64,000 bases of DNA. Origin: Hymenobacter psoromatis (GTDB taxonomy: Bacteria; Bacteroidota; Bacteroidia; Cytophagales; Hymenobacteraceae). Under the pieces are notes generated by a model. It did not search any database, was not told the origin of the DNA, and worked only from the letters and a program-made list of their open reading frames with translations. The position numbers were made by a program, and so were the translations under genes. This document shows positions 7,617-16,010 of this stretch, piece after piece (position 1 is the first letter of the stretch; every line of letters begins with the position of its first letter). The DNA is taken from positions 1 through 64,000 of the forward strand of contig NZ_JAIFAG010000001.1 of NCBI RefSeq assembly GCF_020012125.1, in the 5' to 3' direction.

Positions 7617-10070
7617 TTGAAAACTACTCTTTTGGCGGGAGCCGCACTGTTGGTGCTGGCGGCCGCGCCGGCGTGGGCACAGGGCCCCGTATCTGGCCTC
7701 ATCACCGATGCCCAAACTGGCGCGAGCCTGCCCGGTGCCACCGTGGTGCTCACCGATGCCCCTACCCTGGGCGCGACCACCGATGCCGCCGGCCGCTTCC
7801 GGTTGCCGGCCGTGCCGGCCGGCCCGCATACGCTGCACGTGCGCTTTGTGGGCTACGATGCTATCAGCCAGCCGCTTACTGGTCAGCCCGAGGCGCAGCA
7901 GCTGGCCCCGCTGAGCTTGCGGGTGGCCCGCAACCTCACGCCCGAGGCCGTAGTCACGGCCACCCGTGCCAACGAGCGCACCGCTACTACCTACCAGAAC
8001 GTGAGCCGCGAGCAATTGCAAGCCCGCAATTTCGGCCAAGACCTGCCCTACCTGCTCGACCAGACCCCGAGCGTGGTCACGACTTCGGACGCGGGCACGG
8101 GGGTAGGGTACACGGCGCTGCGCATCCGGGGCACCGACGGCACTCGTATCAACGTGACGCTCAACGGGGTGCCGGTGAACGAGGCCGAAAGCCACGGCGT
8201 GTTTTTTGTGGATTTGCCCGATTTGGCTTCGTCCATTCAAAGCATTCAGGTGCAGCGCGGGGCCGGACCAAGCACCAACGGCGCGGGCGCGTTCGGGGCT
8301 AGCTTGAACGTGGAAACCCTGGGCCTGCGGCCTAAAGCCTACGCCGAAGTGAATAATTCGGCCGGCTCGTTTGGGACCTGGAAAAGCACCGTGGCGGCCG
8401 GTACGGGCCTGCTGAATGGCCACTTCACGGTGGATGCGCGGGCCTCGCGCATCCAGAGCGAGGGCTACATTGACCGGGGCTGGTCGCGGCTCCGGTCGCT
8501 GTATTTAGCCGGCACGTATTCGGATGAAAAAACGCTGCTGCGGGCACTCATTATCACGGGCTACGAGCAAACCTACCAGGCCTGGTACGGACTGGCCGAC
8601 TCGTTATTAACCAAGAATCGGCGATACAACGAGGCCGGCACCGACGCGGGCCAGCACTTTCCGGCTTATAAAAATCAGACCGATAATTACCAGCAGGATT
8701 ATTATCAGTTTCTGATTTCCAGACAGTTAAGTTCAAAATTTAATCTGAGTGTGACGCCCTTCTGGACGCGCGGCGGCGGCTACTACGAGGAGTACAAGGC
8801 CAACCAGAACTTTGCGATGTACGGCATTTCGGGGCCGGTGTACCAGCCGCGCACGGGCGGCGGCTTCGACACGCTGACGACGACCGACGTTATCCGCCGC
8901 CGCTGGCTCAAAACCGACCTTTACGGTGCGACCTACGCCCTGCAAGGCACTTTCAATCAAACGTTTCTGAAGACCTTCGCCGTGGGCGGCGCGGTGGTGG
9001 GCTACCGCGGCCAGCACTACGATGAGCTGACCTGGGCGCAGCGCGGCAACAACATTCCCGAAACCGGCACGCCCTACTATTCGGAGCCCAATGCTCATAA
9101 GCTCGACGTGAATTCCTATGCCCGCGCTACCGTGGCGCTGGGCGAGAATCTGTCGGCTTTCGGCGACGTGCAGTTCCGGCACGTGAGCTACGAGCTGTAC
9201 GCGCCCGACGGCAGCCCCAACGGTGGCAAGAGCCAGCAGACCATCAACTTCAATTTTTTTAACCCCAAGGCGGGGCTGACTTACCAGGTGACGCCCGCCG
9301 TGGCCGCCTACGCCTCCTACGCCCTGGCCCAGCGCGAGCCTACCCGCACCGACTACACCGATACGCCCGCCAACCGCCGCCCGACCGCCGAAAAGCTGCA
9401 CAACGTGGAGCTGGGCCTGCGCCGCACCACTGGCGCGTTCCAGTGGTCGGCCAACTACTACCTGATGCTGTACCGTGACCAGCTCGTGCTGAGCGGCCAC
9501 CTCGACGACGTGGGTAACCCCATCCATACCAATGTGCGCGACTCGTACCGCACCGGCATTGAGCTGCAAGCCGCCGCCCGCCTGGCTAAGGGCCTCACCT
9601 TCAGCCCTACGGCGACTATCAGCCGGAATAAAATCAATAATTATACCGATTACCTAACCGACTACAACACCAATATCGAGCGCGGCACCACGTTCAAGCA
9701 AACCGACATCTCGTTCTCGCCCGCGCTGACTTTTGCCTACACCCTGGAATACGAACTGCTGCCCGGCCTGCGCCTGGCCACGTTGGCCCATTACGCCGGC
9801 CGCCAGTACCTTGATAATACATCCACCAACAGCCGCAGCATTCCGGCCTACTACGTGCAGGACGTGCGCGTCCGATACCTCTGGCACCCCACGGCGCTGG
9901 GCTTCCGCGAAATCGAGCTGGCCGCCGTGCTTAATAACGTGCTGGGAGCCACTTACGTCAACAACGGCTATACTTACGGCTACCTCAGTGGTGGGCAGGC
10001 GCAGTACTACAGCTACTTCTACCCGCAGGCCCGCCAGAATTTCCTGGCTTCGGTCAATTTGCGGTGGTAG
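7617..10070 (+). CDS. TonB-dependent outer-membrane receptor, predicted thiamin uptake
   Basis: An 817-residue TonB receptor. The signal peptide MKTTLLAGAALLVLAAAPAWA comes first, then a carboxypeptidase-regulatory-like domain (about 22-105), a plug domain (about 120-235, with LRIRGTDGTRINVTLNGVPV and VQRGAGPSTNGAGAFG), and a barrel to the C-terminal aromatic residue (SVNLRW). TTG at 7617 is the start because the preceding codon is a stop. The TPP riboswitch in its leader indicates that the substrate is thiamin or a precursor. Riboswitch-controlled receptors of this type are known in Bacteroidota (OMR1-like). No inner-membrane thiamin transporter lies next to it. Confidence 0.9.
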   Translation: MKTTLLAGAALLVLAAAPAWAQGPVSGLITDAQTGASLPGATVVLTDAPTLGATTDAAGRFRLPAVPAGPHTLHVRFVGYDAISQPLTGQPEAQQLAPLSLRVARNLTPEAVVTATRANERTATTYQNVSREQLQARNFGQDLPYLLDQTPSVVTTSDAGTGVGYTALRIRGTDGTRINVTLNGVPVNEAESHGVFFVDLPDLASSIQSIQVQRGAGPSTNGAGAFGASLNVETLGLRPKAYAEVNNSAGSFGTWKSTVAAGTGLLNGHFTVDARASRIQSEGYIDRGWSRLRSLYLAGTYSDEKTLLRALIITGYEQTYQAWYGLADSLLTKNRRYNEAGTDAGQHFPAYKNQTDNYQQDYYQFLISRQLSSKFNLSVTPFWTRGGGYYEEYKANQNFAMYGISGPVYQPRTGGGFDTLTTTDVIRRRWLKTDLYGATYALQGTFNQTFLKTFAVGGAVVGYRGQHYDELTWAQRGNNIPETGTPYYSEPNAHKLDVNSYARATVALGENLSAFGDVQFRHVSYELYAPDGSPNGGKSQQTINFNFFNPKAGLTYQVTPAVAAYASYALAQREPTRTDYTDTPANRRPTAEKLHNVELGLRRTTGAFQWSANYYLMLYRDQLVLSGHLDDVGNPIHTNVRDSYRTGIELQAAARLAKGLTFSPTATISRNKINNYTDYLTDYNTNIERGTTFKQTDISFSPALTFAYTLEYELLPGLRLATLAHYAGRQYLDNTSTNSRSIPAYYVQDVRVRYLWHPTALGFREIELAAVLNNVLGATYVNNGYTYGYLSGGQAQYYSYFYPQARQNFLASVNLRW

Positions 10071-10087
10071 GCCCGGCGGCGGGCGTG

Positions 10088-10095
10088 TATATTTG
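10088..10095 (+). promoter_or_regulatory. -7 box upstream of the broken Uma2 gene
   Basis: TATATTTG matches TAnnTTTG and lies 31 bases before the ATG at 10127. Confidence 0.5.
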
Positions 10096-10126
10096 AAAAT
10101 CTCCTCACCTGAGCAAACTCGTTGAT

Positions 10127-10604
10127 ATGGAAGCGGTCGTTGAAGAAATTTCTATTTACGAGCTAGAACGCGGTAAACCTATGCCCGATATGATTCATGG
10201 CTTGGTTCAGGCCAATCTGATATTTGAGTTGAAGCTGCGCCACCGCACTGAGTTTCGCATCGCGTCCGAGGTGGCTTTAGCCACTCTGCCAGTTGGCACT
10301 ACGCCCGATGTAGTTGGTTTTCCCGCGTCAGCACTGGATTTTGAAAACCGCCCTGCCCGTAACCCTACCCCCCCCACTTCTGTGCATTGAAATTCAATTA
10401 CCCTCGCAAAGCGCTGAGGAAATGGTAGATAAAACAGAAATTTATTTCCAGTTCGGGGTGAAATCGTGCTGGATAGTGATGCCGGCCATACGCGCCGTGC
10501 TAGTGTACAACCGGCCGGGCCATTACGCTTTTTTCCACGCCGACGACACGCTGCGCGATGAAGCCCTGGGCCTGGAACTGCCTTTGGGCTTGGTATTCGC
10601 GTAG
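10127..10604 (+). pseudogene. Uma2-family (DUF820) endonuclease-like gene, frameshifted at a poly-C tract
   Basis: The first part (10127-10390) encodes MEAVVEEISIYELERGKPMP and the TTPDVVGFP segment of Uma2/DUF820 proteins, then stops. The second frame continues with LLCIEIQLPSQSAEEMVDKT and YFQFGVKSCWIV, the expected C-terminal half, to 10604. The frames join at a run of eight C within CCTACCCCCCCC (about 10368-10375). With seven C the gene would read through. The protein would be about 158 residues and restriction-endonuclease-like. This could be true inactivation, reversible slippage or a sequencing error. An intact family member lies at 51100-51708. Confidence 0.8.
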
Positions 10605-10644
10605 AGCGGGAGTAGGAAAATCAACTTTAAGTATAGCTTCAGCA

Positions 10645-10676
10645 AGCCCGGCCGCCCGATGCGGCCGGGCTTTTTG
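10645..10676 (+). terminator. rho-independent terminator after the Uma2 gene
   Basis: GCCCGGCCGC pairs with GCGGCCGGGC across a 5-base loop, followed by TTTTT. Confidence 0.9.
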
Positions 10677-10705
10677 CGGCCCGCACCGGCGGCTGCGCCG
10701 CGCTC

Positions 10706-10713
10706 TATCTTTG
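10706..10713 (+). promoter_or_regulatory. -7 box for modA
   Basis: TATCTTTG matches TAnnTTTG and lies 43 bases before the preferred modA start at 10757. Confidence 0.6.
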
Positions 10714-10756
10714 TGTACATAACGGCGGCGTGCTGCTCGCTTTTTCCTTGTTCCGT

Positions 10757-11524
10757 ATGCTTCGTTTATTGCTGCTGCTGGCCATGCTGCTGGGCGGCTG
10801 GTTGCCCGCCGCCGCGCAGACCGCCTCAGTTACCGCCGCGCCCATTACCATTGCCGCCGCCGCCGATTTGAAATACGCGCTCGATTCGCTGGTGACGATT
10901 TTCAACCGCCAATACTCAGCCGCCAAGGTTACGGTGGTGTACGGCTCGTCGGGCAAGTTTTACGAGCAGCTGCGTCACAATGCGCCGTTCGATATATTCT
11001 TCTCGGCCGATAGCGACTACCCCCGGCGCTTGCAGCAGGCGGGCCTCACGGCCGGCGCGCCCCGGCCCTACGCCCTGGGCCGCCTGGTGCTGTGGAGCAA
11101 GAAGCTGAACCCCAGTGCAAAAGGCATGAATACGCTGCTCGACCCACAGGTGAAGCATGTCGCCATCGCCAACCCCGCCCACGCGCCCTACGGCCGCCTC
11201 GCCGAAGAAGTCCTGCGCCATTATAAGCTCTACAACCAGGTGCAGCCCAAGCTGGTATTGGGTGAAAATATTGGCCAGGCCGCCCAGTACGCCGCCACCG
11301 GCGCGGCCGATGCTGGCTTGCTGGCCTACGCCCTGGCCCTCAGCCCCGAGCTGCGCCGGGCGGGCCGGTTTTACCTCATTCCGGCCAGCGCGCACTCGCC
11401 CTTGCAGCAAAGCTTCGTGGTGCTGAAGCGCGCCAGCGGCAACACTACGGCCACCGCGTTCGCGGCGTTTATGGCTAGCCCGGCGGCCCGGCAGGCGCTG
11501 AAAAAGTACGGGTTTGGGCTGTGA
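10757..11524 (+). CDS. modA: molybdate ABC transporter, periplasmic binding protein ModA
   Basis: About 255 residues. A signal peptide ending near LPAAAQ is followed by the ModA pattern ITIAAAADLKYALDSL, VYGSSGKFYEQL, APFDIFFSADSDYP and the late YLIPASAHSPLQQ. It captures molybdate (or tungstate) in the periplasm and delivers it to ModB. ATG at 10757 fits the promoter box and the signal peptide better than an in-frame GTG at 10730. ModB and ModC follow on the same strand, separated from modA by a palindromic repeat (11530-11640). That repeat could reduce read-through. Confidence 0.9.
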   Translation: MLRLLLLLAMLLGGWLPAAAQTASVTAAPITIAAAADLKYALDSLVTIFNRQYSAAKVTVVYGSSGKFYEQLRHNAPFDIFFSADSDYPRRLQQAGLTAGAPRPYALGRLVLWSKKLNPSAKGMNTLLDPQVKHVAIANPAHAPYGRLAEEVLRHYKLYNQVQPKLVLGENIGQAAQYAATGAADAGLLAYALALSPELRRAGRFYLIPASAHSPLQQSFVVLKRASGNTTATAFAAFMASPAARQALKKYGFGL

Positions 11525-11529
11525 AAAAA

Positions 11530-11640
11530 CCGTCTGCCATTGTGAGCCTGCGAAGCAATCTTTTCTTGTCGTTCACATCGTCGAATTTGCTATCCCTAAC
11601 GGAAGGAAAAATTGCTTCGCAGGCTCGCAATGACAAACGG
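11530..11640. repeat. palindromic repeat, family 2 copy a
   Basis: The left arm (11530-11565, with GCGAAGCAATC) and right arm (11607-11640, with GATTGCTTCGC-like sequence) form a long imperfect hairpin. The inner segment, from GTCGTTCACATCG to CGGAAGG, resembles the reverse complement of the inner segment of the copy at 53693-53802. It lies between modA and modB. Confidence 0.8.
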
Positions 11641-11671
11641 CACTGACCATTAATCATTAATTCCTACCCCC

Positions 11672-12346
11672 TTGCCTTCCGACTACTGGCAAACCCTACG
11701 CCTGACGTTGGCGCTGGCGGCCTGCACCACAGTGCTGCTGCTGGGGCTGGGCCTGCCGCTGGCCTACGGGCTGGCGCGCAGCCGCTCGCGCCTCAAGCCG
11801 CTGCTGGAAGCCGTGGTAAGCCTGCCGCTGGTGCTGCCGCCCACGGTCATCGGGTTTTACCTGCTACTGGCGTTCAGCGATGACACGGGGGTAGGGCGGT
11901 TTTTGATTAACCAGCTGGGGCTGAGTCTGAACTTTACGTTTGCCGGCATCCTGGCGGGGTCGTTGGTGTATAGCCTGCCGTTTATGGTGCAGCCGTTGCA
12001 GGCGGGGTTTCAGCAGCTGCCGCGCGCGCTGTCCGAGGCGGCGGCCACACTGGGCAAGTCGCGCCTCACTACCCTCTGGCGGGTACTGTTGCCCAATATG
12101 CGGCCTGCGCTGCTCAGCGGCGCGGTGCTCACTTTTGCCCACACGCTGGGCGAGTTTGGGGTGGTGCTGCTGATTGGCGGCAGCCTGCCGGGTCGCACGC
12201 GGGTGGCTTCCATCGCTATTTATGATGAGGTCGAAAGCCAGCACTACGGCCAGGCCAACGCCTACGCGCTCACGCTGCTGGTGGTAGCTTTCGGTATTCT
12301 GACGGCGCTGTATTGGTTTAGCAAGCGCGATGCCCGCCTGTCGTAA
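11672..12346 (+). CDS. modB: molybdate ABC transporter permease ModB
   Basis: A 224-residue membrane protein with about five to six helices. The permease loop is RALSEAAATLGKSRLTTLWRVLLP (EAA motif, about residues 126-149) and GEFGVVLLIGG follows, both typical of ModB. The start is TTG at 11672, which puts PSDYWQTLRLTLALA at the N terminus as in the family. It overlaps the modC start by 17 bases, indicating translational coupling. Confidence 0.92.
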   Translation: MPSDYWQTLRLTLALAACTTVLLLGLGLPLAYGLARSRSRLKPLLEAVVSLPLVLPPTVIGFYLLLAFSDDTGVGRFLINQLGLSLNFTFAGILAGSLVYSLPFMVQPLQAGFQQLPRALSEAAATLGKSRLTTLWRVLLPNMRPALLSGAVLTFAHTLGEFGVVLLIGGSLPGRTRVASIAIYDEVESQHYGQANAYALTLLVVAFGILTALYWFSKRDARLS

Positions 12347-13175
12347 TTCGTCCGTGCTCGATTTCCACCTGACCAAAGCGTTGCACACCGCCGCCGGCCC
12401 GCGCACCCTCGACGTGGCCTTGGCCCTACCCCCCGGCGAGCTGCTGGCCGTGACCGGCCCCTCGGGCTCGGGCAAAACCACGCTGTTGCGCCTGCTCGCC
12501 GGCCTCGACCGGCCCGACGCGGGCTTCGTGCTTTTTGGGGAGCAAACGTGGTTTAATGCCGCCCGACGCCAGTGGCTACCGCCGCAGCGCCGCCCGCTGG
12601 GCTTCGTATTTCAGGACTACGCGCTGTTTCCGAACATGACGGTGCGCGAAAACCTGACTTTCGCCGCCGAAAATCAAGCTAATAAAACTCAAATTATCAG
12701 TGAGTTATTGGAATTACTGGAACTGACCGAATTGGCCGAGCGCCGGCCGGCGCTGCTTTCGGGCGGGCAGCAGCAGCGGGTAGCGCTGGCCCGCGCCCTG
12801 GCCCGCCGCCCGCGCCTGCTGCTGCTCGACGAGCCTCTTTCAGCCCTCGACCTGCCCACCCGCCAGCGCCTCCAGCAGGTACTGGCCGAGGTGCACCAGC
12901 GCTTTGAGCTGACGACTATCCTCGTGAGCCACGACCCGGCCGAAATTGCGCAGCTCGCCCACCGCGTGCTCACCCTGGACCTGGGCCAGGTGCAAGGGGT
13001 AGGGCCGCCCGCCGCGCCGCCTACCCCCGCCACGGTGACTGGCCGCGTGCTGGCCGTGCTGCCCGGCGGTCGCCTGCGGGTGCAGCTGCCGGGCGGTGCC
13101 GAGGTCGAGGTGAGCGGGACGGCCGGGGTAGGCGAGGAAATCACCCTGGCGGTGGTGGTAGTGCGCCCGTCGTGA
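12330..13175 (+). CDS. modC: molybdate ABC transporter ATP-binding protein ModC
   Basis: A 281-residue ABC ATPase. Walker A is GPSGSGKTT, the Q-loop QDYALFPNMTV, the signature LSGGQQQR, and LLLLDEPLSALD is Walker B with the D-loop. The last 50 or so residues (VTGRVLAVLPGGRLRVQLPG) resemble a short molybdate-binding MOP-type domain. ATG at 12330 overlaps modB; a GTG at 12351 would give VLDFHLTK and is an alternative. It powers molybdate import with ModA and ModB. No molybdenum cofactor gene lies nearby. Confidence 0.9.
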   Translation: MPACRNSSVLDFHLTKALHTAAGPRTLDVALALPPGELLAVTGPSGSGKTTLLRLLAGLDRPDAGFVLFGEQTWFNAARRQWLPPQRRPLGFVFQDYALFPNMTVRENLTFAAENQANKTQIISELLELLELTELAERRPALLSGGQQQRVALARALARRPRLLLLDEPLSALDLPTRQRLQQVLAEVHQRFELTTILVSHDPAEIAQLAHRVLTLDLGQVQGVGPPAAPPTPATVTGRVLAVLPGGRLRVQLPGGAEVEVSGTAGVGEEITLAVVVVRPS

Positions 13176-13237
13176 GCCCGCCAGGGGGAATTATTTTGGG
13201 CGCGGGCTCGTAGCTCTTGTGCCTTCTTCTGGTGAAG

Positions 13238-13245
13238 TACCTTTG
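13238..13245 (+). promoter_or_regulatory. -7 box for the acyl-CoA dehydrogenase gene
   Basis: TACCTTTG matches TAnnTTTG and lies 27 bases before the ATG at 13272. A CTTGTG about 20 bases upstream may serve as the -33 element. Confidence 0.55.
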
Positions 13246-13271
13246 CCTAAACCCCAGTCCTACCCCCGCCC

Positions 13272-14507
13272 ATGTCCTCCATTGCCGACGTTCTCAGCCC
13301 CGAAGTCAAAGCTCACACTGCTCAGCAAGGCAGCACCAATGCCAACGGCTTCACCGATTATTTTGACCTCGACGGCCTGCTGACCGAGGAAAATATCCTC
13401 GTGCGGCAGAGCATCCGCGATTTTGTCAAGAAGGAAATCTCGCCCAACATCGAGCAGTGGGCGCAGCAGGCGCATTTTCCCTCCGAAATCGTGCGTAAGT
13501 TTGGCGAGGTGGGCGCGTTTGGCCCCACCATCCCGGCCGAGTACGGCGGCGGCGGCCTCGACTACATCAGCTACGGCCTGATTATGCAGGAGATTGAGCG
13601 CGGCGACTCCGGGATGCGCTCCACGGCTTCGGTGCAGGGCTCGCTGGTGATGTTCCCCATCTACGCCTACGGCTCCGAGGCGCAACGCCAAAAGTTTCTG
13701 CCCCGGCTGGCCAGCGGCGAGTGGCTCGGCTGCTTCGGCCTTACCGAGCCCGACCACGGCTCGAACCCCGGTGGCATGACCACCAATATCCGGGAGGAAG
13801 GCGACCACTACGTGCTGAACGGCGCGAAGCTCTGGATATCGAACTCGCCCGAGTGCCAGGTGGCCGTGGTGTGGGCCAAAAACGAGCAGGGCCGCATCAA
13901 AGGCGTGCTTGTGGAGCGCGGCATGGCGGGCTTTACTACCCCCGAAATCCATAATAAATGGAGCCTGCGCGCTAGCATCACCGGCGAGCTGGTGTTTGAT
14001 AACGTTATCATTCCGAAAGAGAATATTCTGCCCAACATCGAAGGCCTGCGCGGCCCGTTGAGCTGCCTCGACTCGGCTCGCTTCGGCATCGCGTGGGGTG
14101 CCATCGGCGCAGCCATCGACTGCTACGAGTCGGCCCTAAAGTACAGCCTGGAGCGCGAGCAGTTCGGCAAGCCCATTGCCGCTTTCCAGCTCCAGCAAAA
14201 AAAGCTGGCCGAGATGATTACCGACATTACCAAAGCCCAGCTATTAGCTTGGCGCTTAGGGGTTTTAAAGAATGAAGGCAAAGCCACCAGCGCCCAAATC
14301 TCGATGGCCAAGCGCAACTCCGTGGAAATGGCCCTGCGCGTAGCCCGCGAAGCCCGCCAGATTCACGGCGGCATGGGCATCACCGGCGAATACCCCATCA
14401 TGCGCCACATGATGAATCTGGAATCAGTGATTACCTACGAGGGCACGCACGATATTCACCTGCTCATTACGGGCGCGGATATCACGGGTATTCAGGCATT
14501 TAAGTAG
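13272..14507 (+). CDS. acyl-CoA dehydrogenase, glutaryl-CoA-dehydrogenase-like
   Basis: A 411-residue flavoenzyme. Signatures are RSTASVQGSLVMFPI (116-130), GCFGLTEPDHGSNPGGM (153-169, FAD and substrate binding), REQFGKPIAAFQLQQ (295-309) and RQIHGGMGITGEYPIMRH (362-379). YEGTHDIH (389-396) places the catalytic base at Glu390, as in glutaryl-CoA dehydrogenase. That enzyme oxidises and decarboxylates glutaryl-CoA to crotonyl-CoA in lysine and tryptophan breakdown. Related acyl-CoA dehydrogenases share much of the pattern, so the exact substrate is likely but not proven. It has its own promoter box and no pathway neighbours. Confidence 0.88.
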   Translation: MSSIADVLSPEVKAHTAQQGSTNANGFTDYFDLDGLLTEENILVRQSIRDFVKKEISPNIEQWAQQAHFPSEIVRKFGEVGAFGPTIPAEYGGGGLDYISYGLIMQEIERGDSGMRSTASVQGSLVMFPIYAYGSEAQRQKFLPRLASGEWLGCFGLTEPDHGSNPGGMTTNIREEGDHYVLNGAKLWISNSPECQVAVVWAKNEQGRIKGVLVERGMAGFTTPEIHNKWSLRASITGELVFDNVIIPKENILPNIEGLRGPLSCLDSARFGIAWGAIGAAIDCYESALKYSLEREQFGKPIAAFQLQQKKLAEMITDITKAQLLAWRLGVLKNEGKATSAQISMAKRNSVEMALRVAREARQIHGGMGITGEYPIMRHMMNLESVITYEGTHDIHLLITGADITGIQAFK

Positions 14508-14525
14508 GGTAACTGAGATTGTTAA

Positions 14526-14879
14526 ATGGAGTTAGAAATCGTTAATTATCTTATTAAGGAATACTCTCACTTGTTGCCGAGGCTGGAAACGCTGGCGCTG
14601 AAACATGTGCTTCATAGTGAAAAGCTGCCTGTTGATGCTGAAGGGAAAGTGCACGCCGAAACGCGCGCACTTATGTTGCGAGTCGGTTGGTTGTCAGATG
14701 ATGAAGAGGTCCTGCTTTTGATGCGCGATGGGAGGGCCGCCTTGCGAGAAAGAATCGCTACTAAAATCTACGCAGAGTATGGAGGTGAAATATTGCTGAA
14801 CAACTGTTCGCAATGCCGACGGCTAGCTCGAACCCCCCGCGCCAAGCAGTGTCGTTATTGCGGCTACGACTGGCACTAA
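14526..14879 (+). CDS. small protein with C-terminal zinc ribbon, unknown function
   Basis: A 117-residue protein. The N-terminal two thirds is charged and probably helical. The end carries CSQCRRL and CRYCGYDWH, two CxxC knuckles predicted to bind one zinc. I do not recognise the family. It follows the dehydrogenase gene by 18 bases on the same strand. Its last 57 bases overlap, tail to tail, the DUF5615-type gene on the other strand. The zinc knuckles are encoded exactly in the overlap. Confidence 0.7.
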   Translation: MELEIVNYLIKEYSHLLPRLETLALKHVLHSEKLPVDAEGKVHAETRALMLRVGWLSDDEEVLLLMRDGRAALRERIATKIYAEYGGEILLNNCSQCRRLARTPRAKQCRYCGYDWH

Positions 14880-15251
14880 ACCGATGGCCGTAATTGTACC
14901 CACATATACGCCGCCCGCCAGCCCCGACTGGGCTAGTAGCGCCAGTACCTGCGATATAAACAGCTTCACCGTGTCGTACTTCAAATTCAGAACATCGAGA
15001 AAAATGACTGCAACGGAGTAGCGCTGCCAATTCTGCTCGTAGCACATCTTCTTATCGGCAGTTAGAAAAGCTTCAAATTTATGCTCTACTAGCAACTTCA
15101 GCAGTTCGCCGTTTTTCTTGCCGCGCCAGTCTATATCCTGTATCGTGAGCGCATCGTGCAACGGTACCAAGCGGTGCGAAAGCCGCCTGGGTAGTTGCTC
15201 GTCAAGCAGCAGCTTAACAGGGCGGGAGCTTATCGGCGAAAGAAAAATCAA
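14823..15251 (-). CDS. DUF5615-family PIN-like protein (putative toxin)
   Basis: A 142-residue protein. VKLLLDEQLPRRL (residues 12-24) is the start of the DUF5615 PIN-like fold, and FLTADKKM carries a later predicted acidic residue. These proteins are usually paired with DUF433 proteins and treated as toxin-antitoxin-like modules. The DUF433 gene lies immediately upstream and overlaps it by 38 bases. The C-terminal 25 or so residues, hydrophobic and Gly-rich, extend past the usual end of the fold. They are encoded antisense to the zinc-ribbon gene, which suggests a lost stop codon. Confidence 0.75.
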   Translation of the reverse strand: MIFLSPISSRPVKLLLDEQLPRRLSHRLVPLHDALTIQDIDWRGKKNGELLKLLVEHKFEAFLTADKKMCYEQNWQRYSVAVIFLDVLNLKYDTVKLFISQVLALLAQSGLAGGVYVGTITAIGLVPVVAAITTLLGAGGSS

Positions 15252-15483
15252 TCTGGGCCGGTGCCACGTGGAAGGCGGCCGGCAGCAAGGCAGCCTGCAC
15301 GGCCTGTAAAACGCCTGCGGCCTGCTCGCGGGTCACGCTAGGGAAATCGTAGAGAAACATGGTTAGCGGCTCGTCGTCGCCAAGGTAGTCGAATAGCGCC
15401 TGAATAGGCACGCGCGTACCCGTAAAAACCAGCGTACCACCCGTTATTTCCGGGTCAATGGTGATGAGGTCGGTGCGTAGCAT
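15214..15483 (-). CDS. DUF433-family protein (putative antitoxin)
   Basis: An 89-residue protein if started at the ATG at 15483, which gives MLRTDLITIDPEITGGTLVF and the DUF433 core TRVPIQALFDYL. The family has a helix-turn-helix-like fold and usually sits before a DUF5615 gene. A longer in-frame start at 15564 adds residues unlike the family. The 38-base overlap with the DUF5615 gene indicates coupled translation. Toxin-antitoxin activity is inferred from the pairing. Confidence 0.85.
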   Translation of the reverse strand: MLRTDLITIDPEITGGTLVFTGTRVPIQALFDYLGDDEPLTMFLYDFPSVTREQAAGVLQAVQAALLPAAFHVAPAQIDFSFADKLPPC

Positions 15484-15562
15484 GGGAAATATACGAAAAC
15501 CCGTCCGAACGGTCGGCTCTACCCCACCGTATAGCCGCAGACACTCTTTCCCTTTTCCACGC

Positions 15563-15886
15563 ATGGCTACTGAACCCGAAAACGCCGAAAGCCGCCGCCA
15601 GGAGCGCCGCGAGCACGACCAAGAAGCCTACCGCGAGCAGGGCGACGATATGCGCCAGGGCGGCCCCGACCCCGACCTGGCCCACCGCCTGCGCTCGCGC
15701 CCCGGCGACGGCAACTTTGACCCCAATGTGCAAGCTGAAGATGGCACCAGCGACGGTGTAGCTGCCCACATCGGCAGCAGCGGCCAGGGAGCTAGCCAGC
15801 GCGGCGGCGAAACCGTGCAAGACGCCAATAAAGCCCCCGACCGCCTCGCCGACCACAACACGGAAGGCGGCGACATCAAAGACTAA
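15563..15886 (+). CDS. small hydrophilic, probably disordered protein
   Basis: A 107-residue protein starting MATEPENAESRRQERREHDQ. It is rich in Glu, Asp, Arg, Gly and Gln with almost no large hydrophobic residues, so it is predicted to be disordered. Composition recalls hydrophilin-like stress proteins, but no repeat or family motif is seen. ATG at 15563 is preferred over an upstream GTG/ATG in frame because the extra residues overlap the DUF433 promoter region. A strong terminator follows. Confidence 0.6.
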   Translation: MATEPENAESRRQERREHDQEAYREQGDDMRQGGPDPDLAHRLRSRPGDGNFDPNVQAEDGTSDGVAAHIGSSGQGASQRGGETVQDANKAPDRLADHNTEGGDIKD

Positions 15887-15934
15887 TCTGCTTCGCTGCT
15901 TGATTTCTAACCTCTAGCCTTTAGCAGTTTTCTA

Positions 15935-15991
15935 AAACACCAGGCTCACCAGGCTTCCCTATGGGAAGCCTGGTGAGCCTGGTGTTTTTTT
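15935..15991. terminator. bidirectional terminator with a perfect 25-base stem
   Basis: The arms AAACACCAGGCTCACCAGGC and its complement pair perfectly around a TAT loop, with T-runs outside. It lies between the convergent small hydrophilic protein gene and the phosphopantetheinyl transferase gene and can serve both. Confidence 0.92.
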
Positions 15992-16010
15992 TTAGCTATA
16001 AACGGATGGC

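Noticed and set aside
7455..8423. Minus-strand frame of 322 codons across the TPP riboswitch and receptor start
   Set aside because: It crosses a riboswitch and lies antisense to a well-supported TonB receptor; composition is that of a shadow frame.
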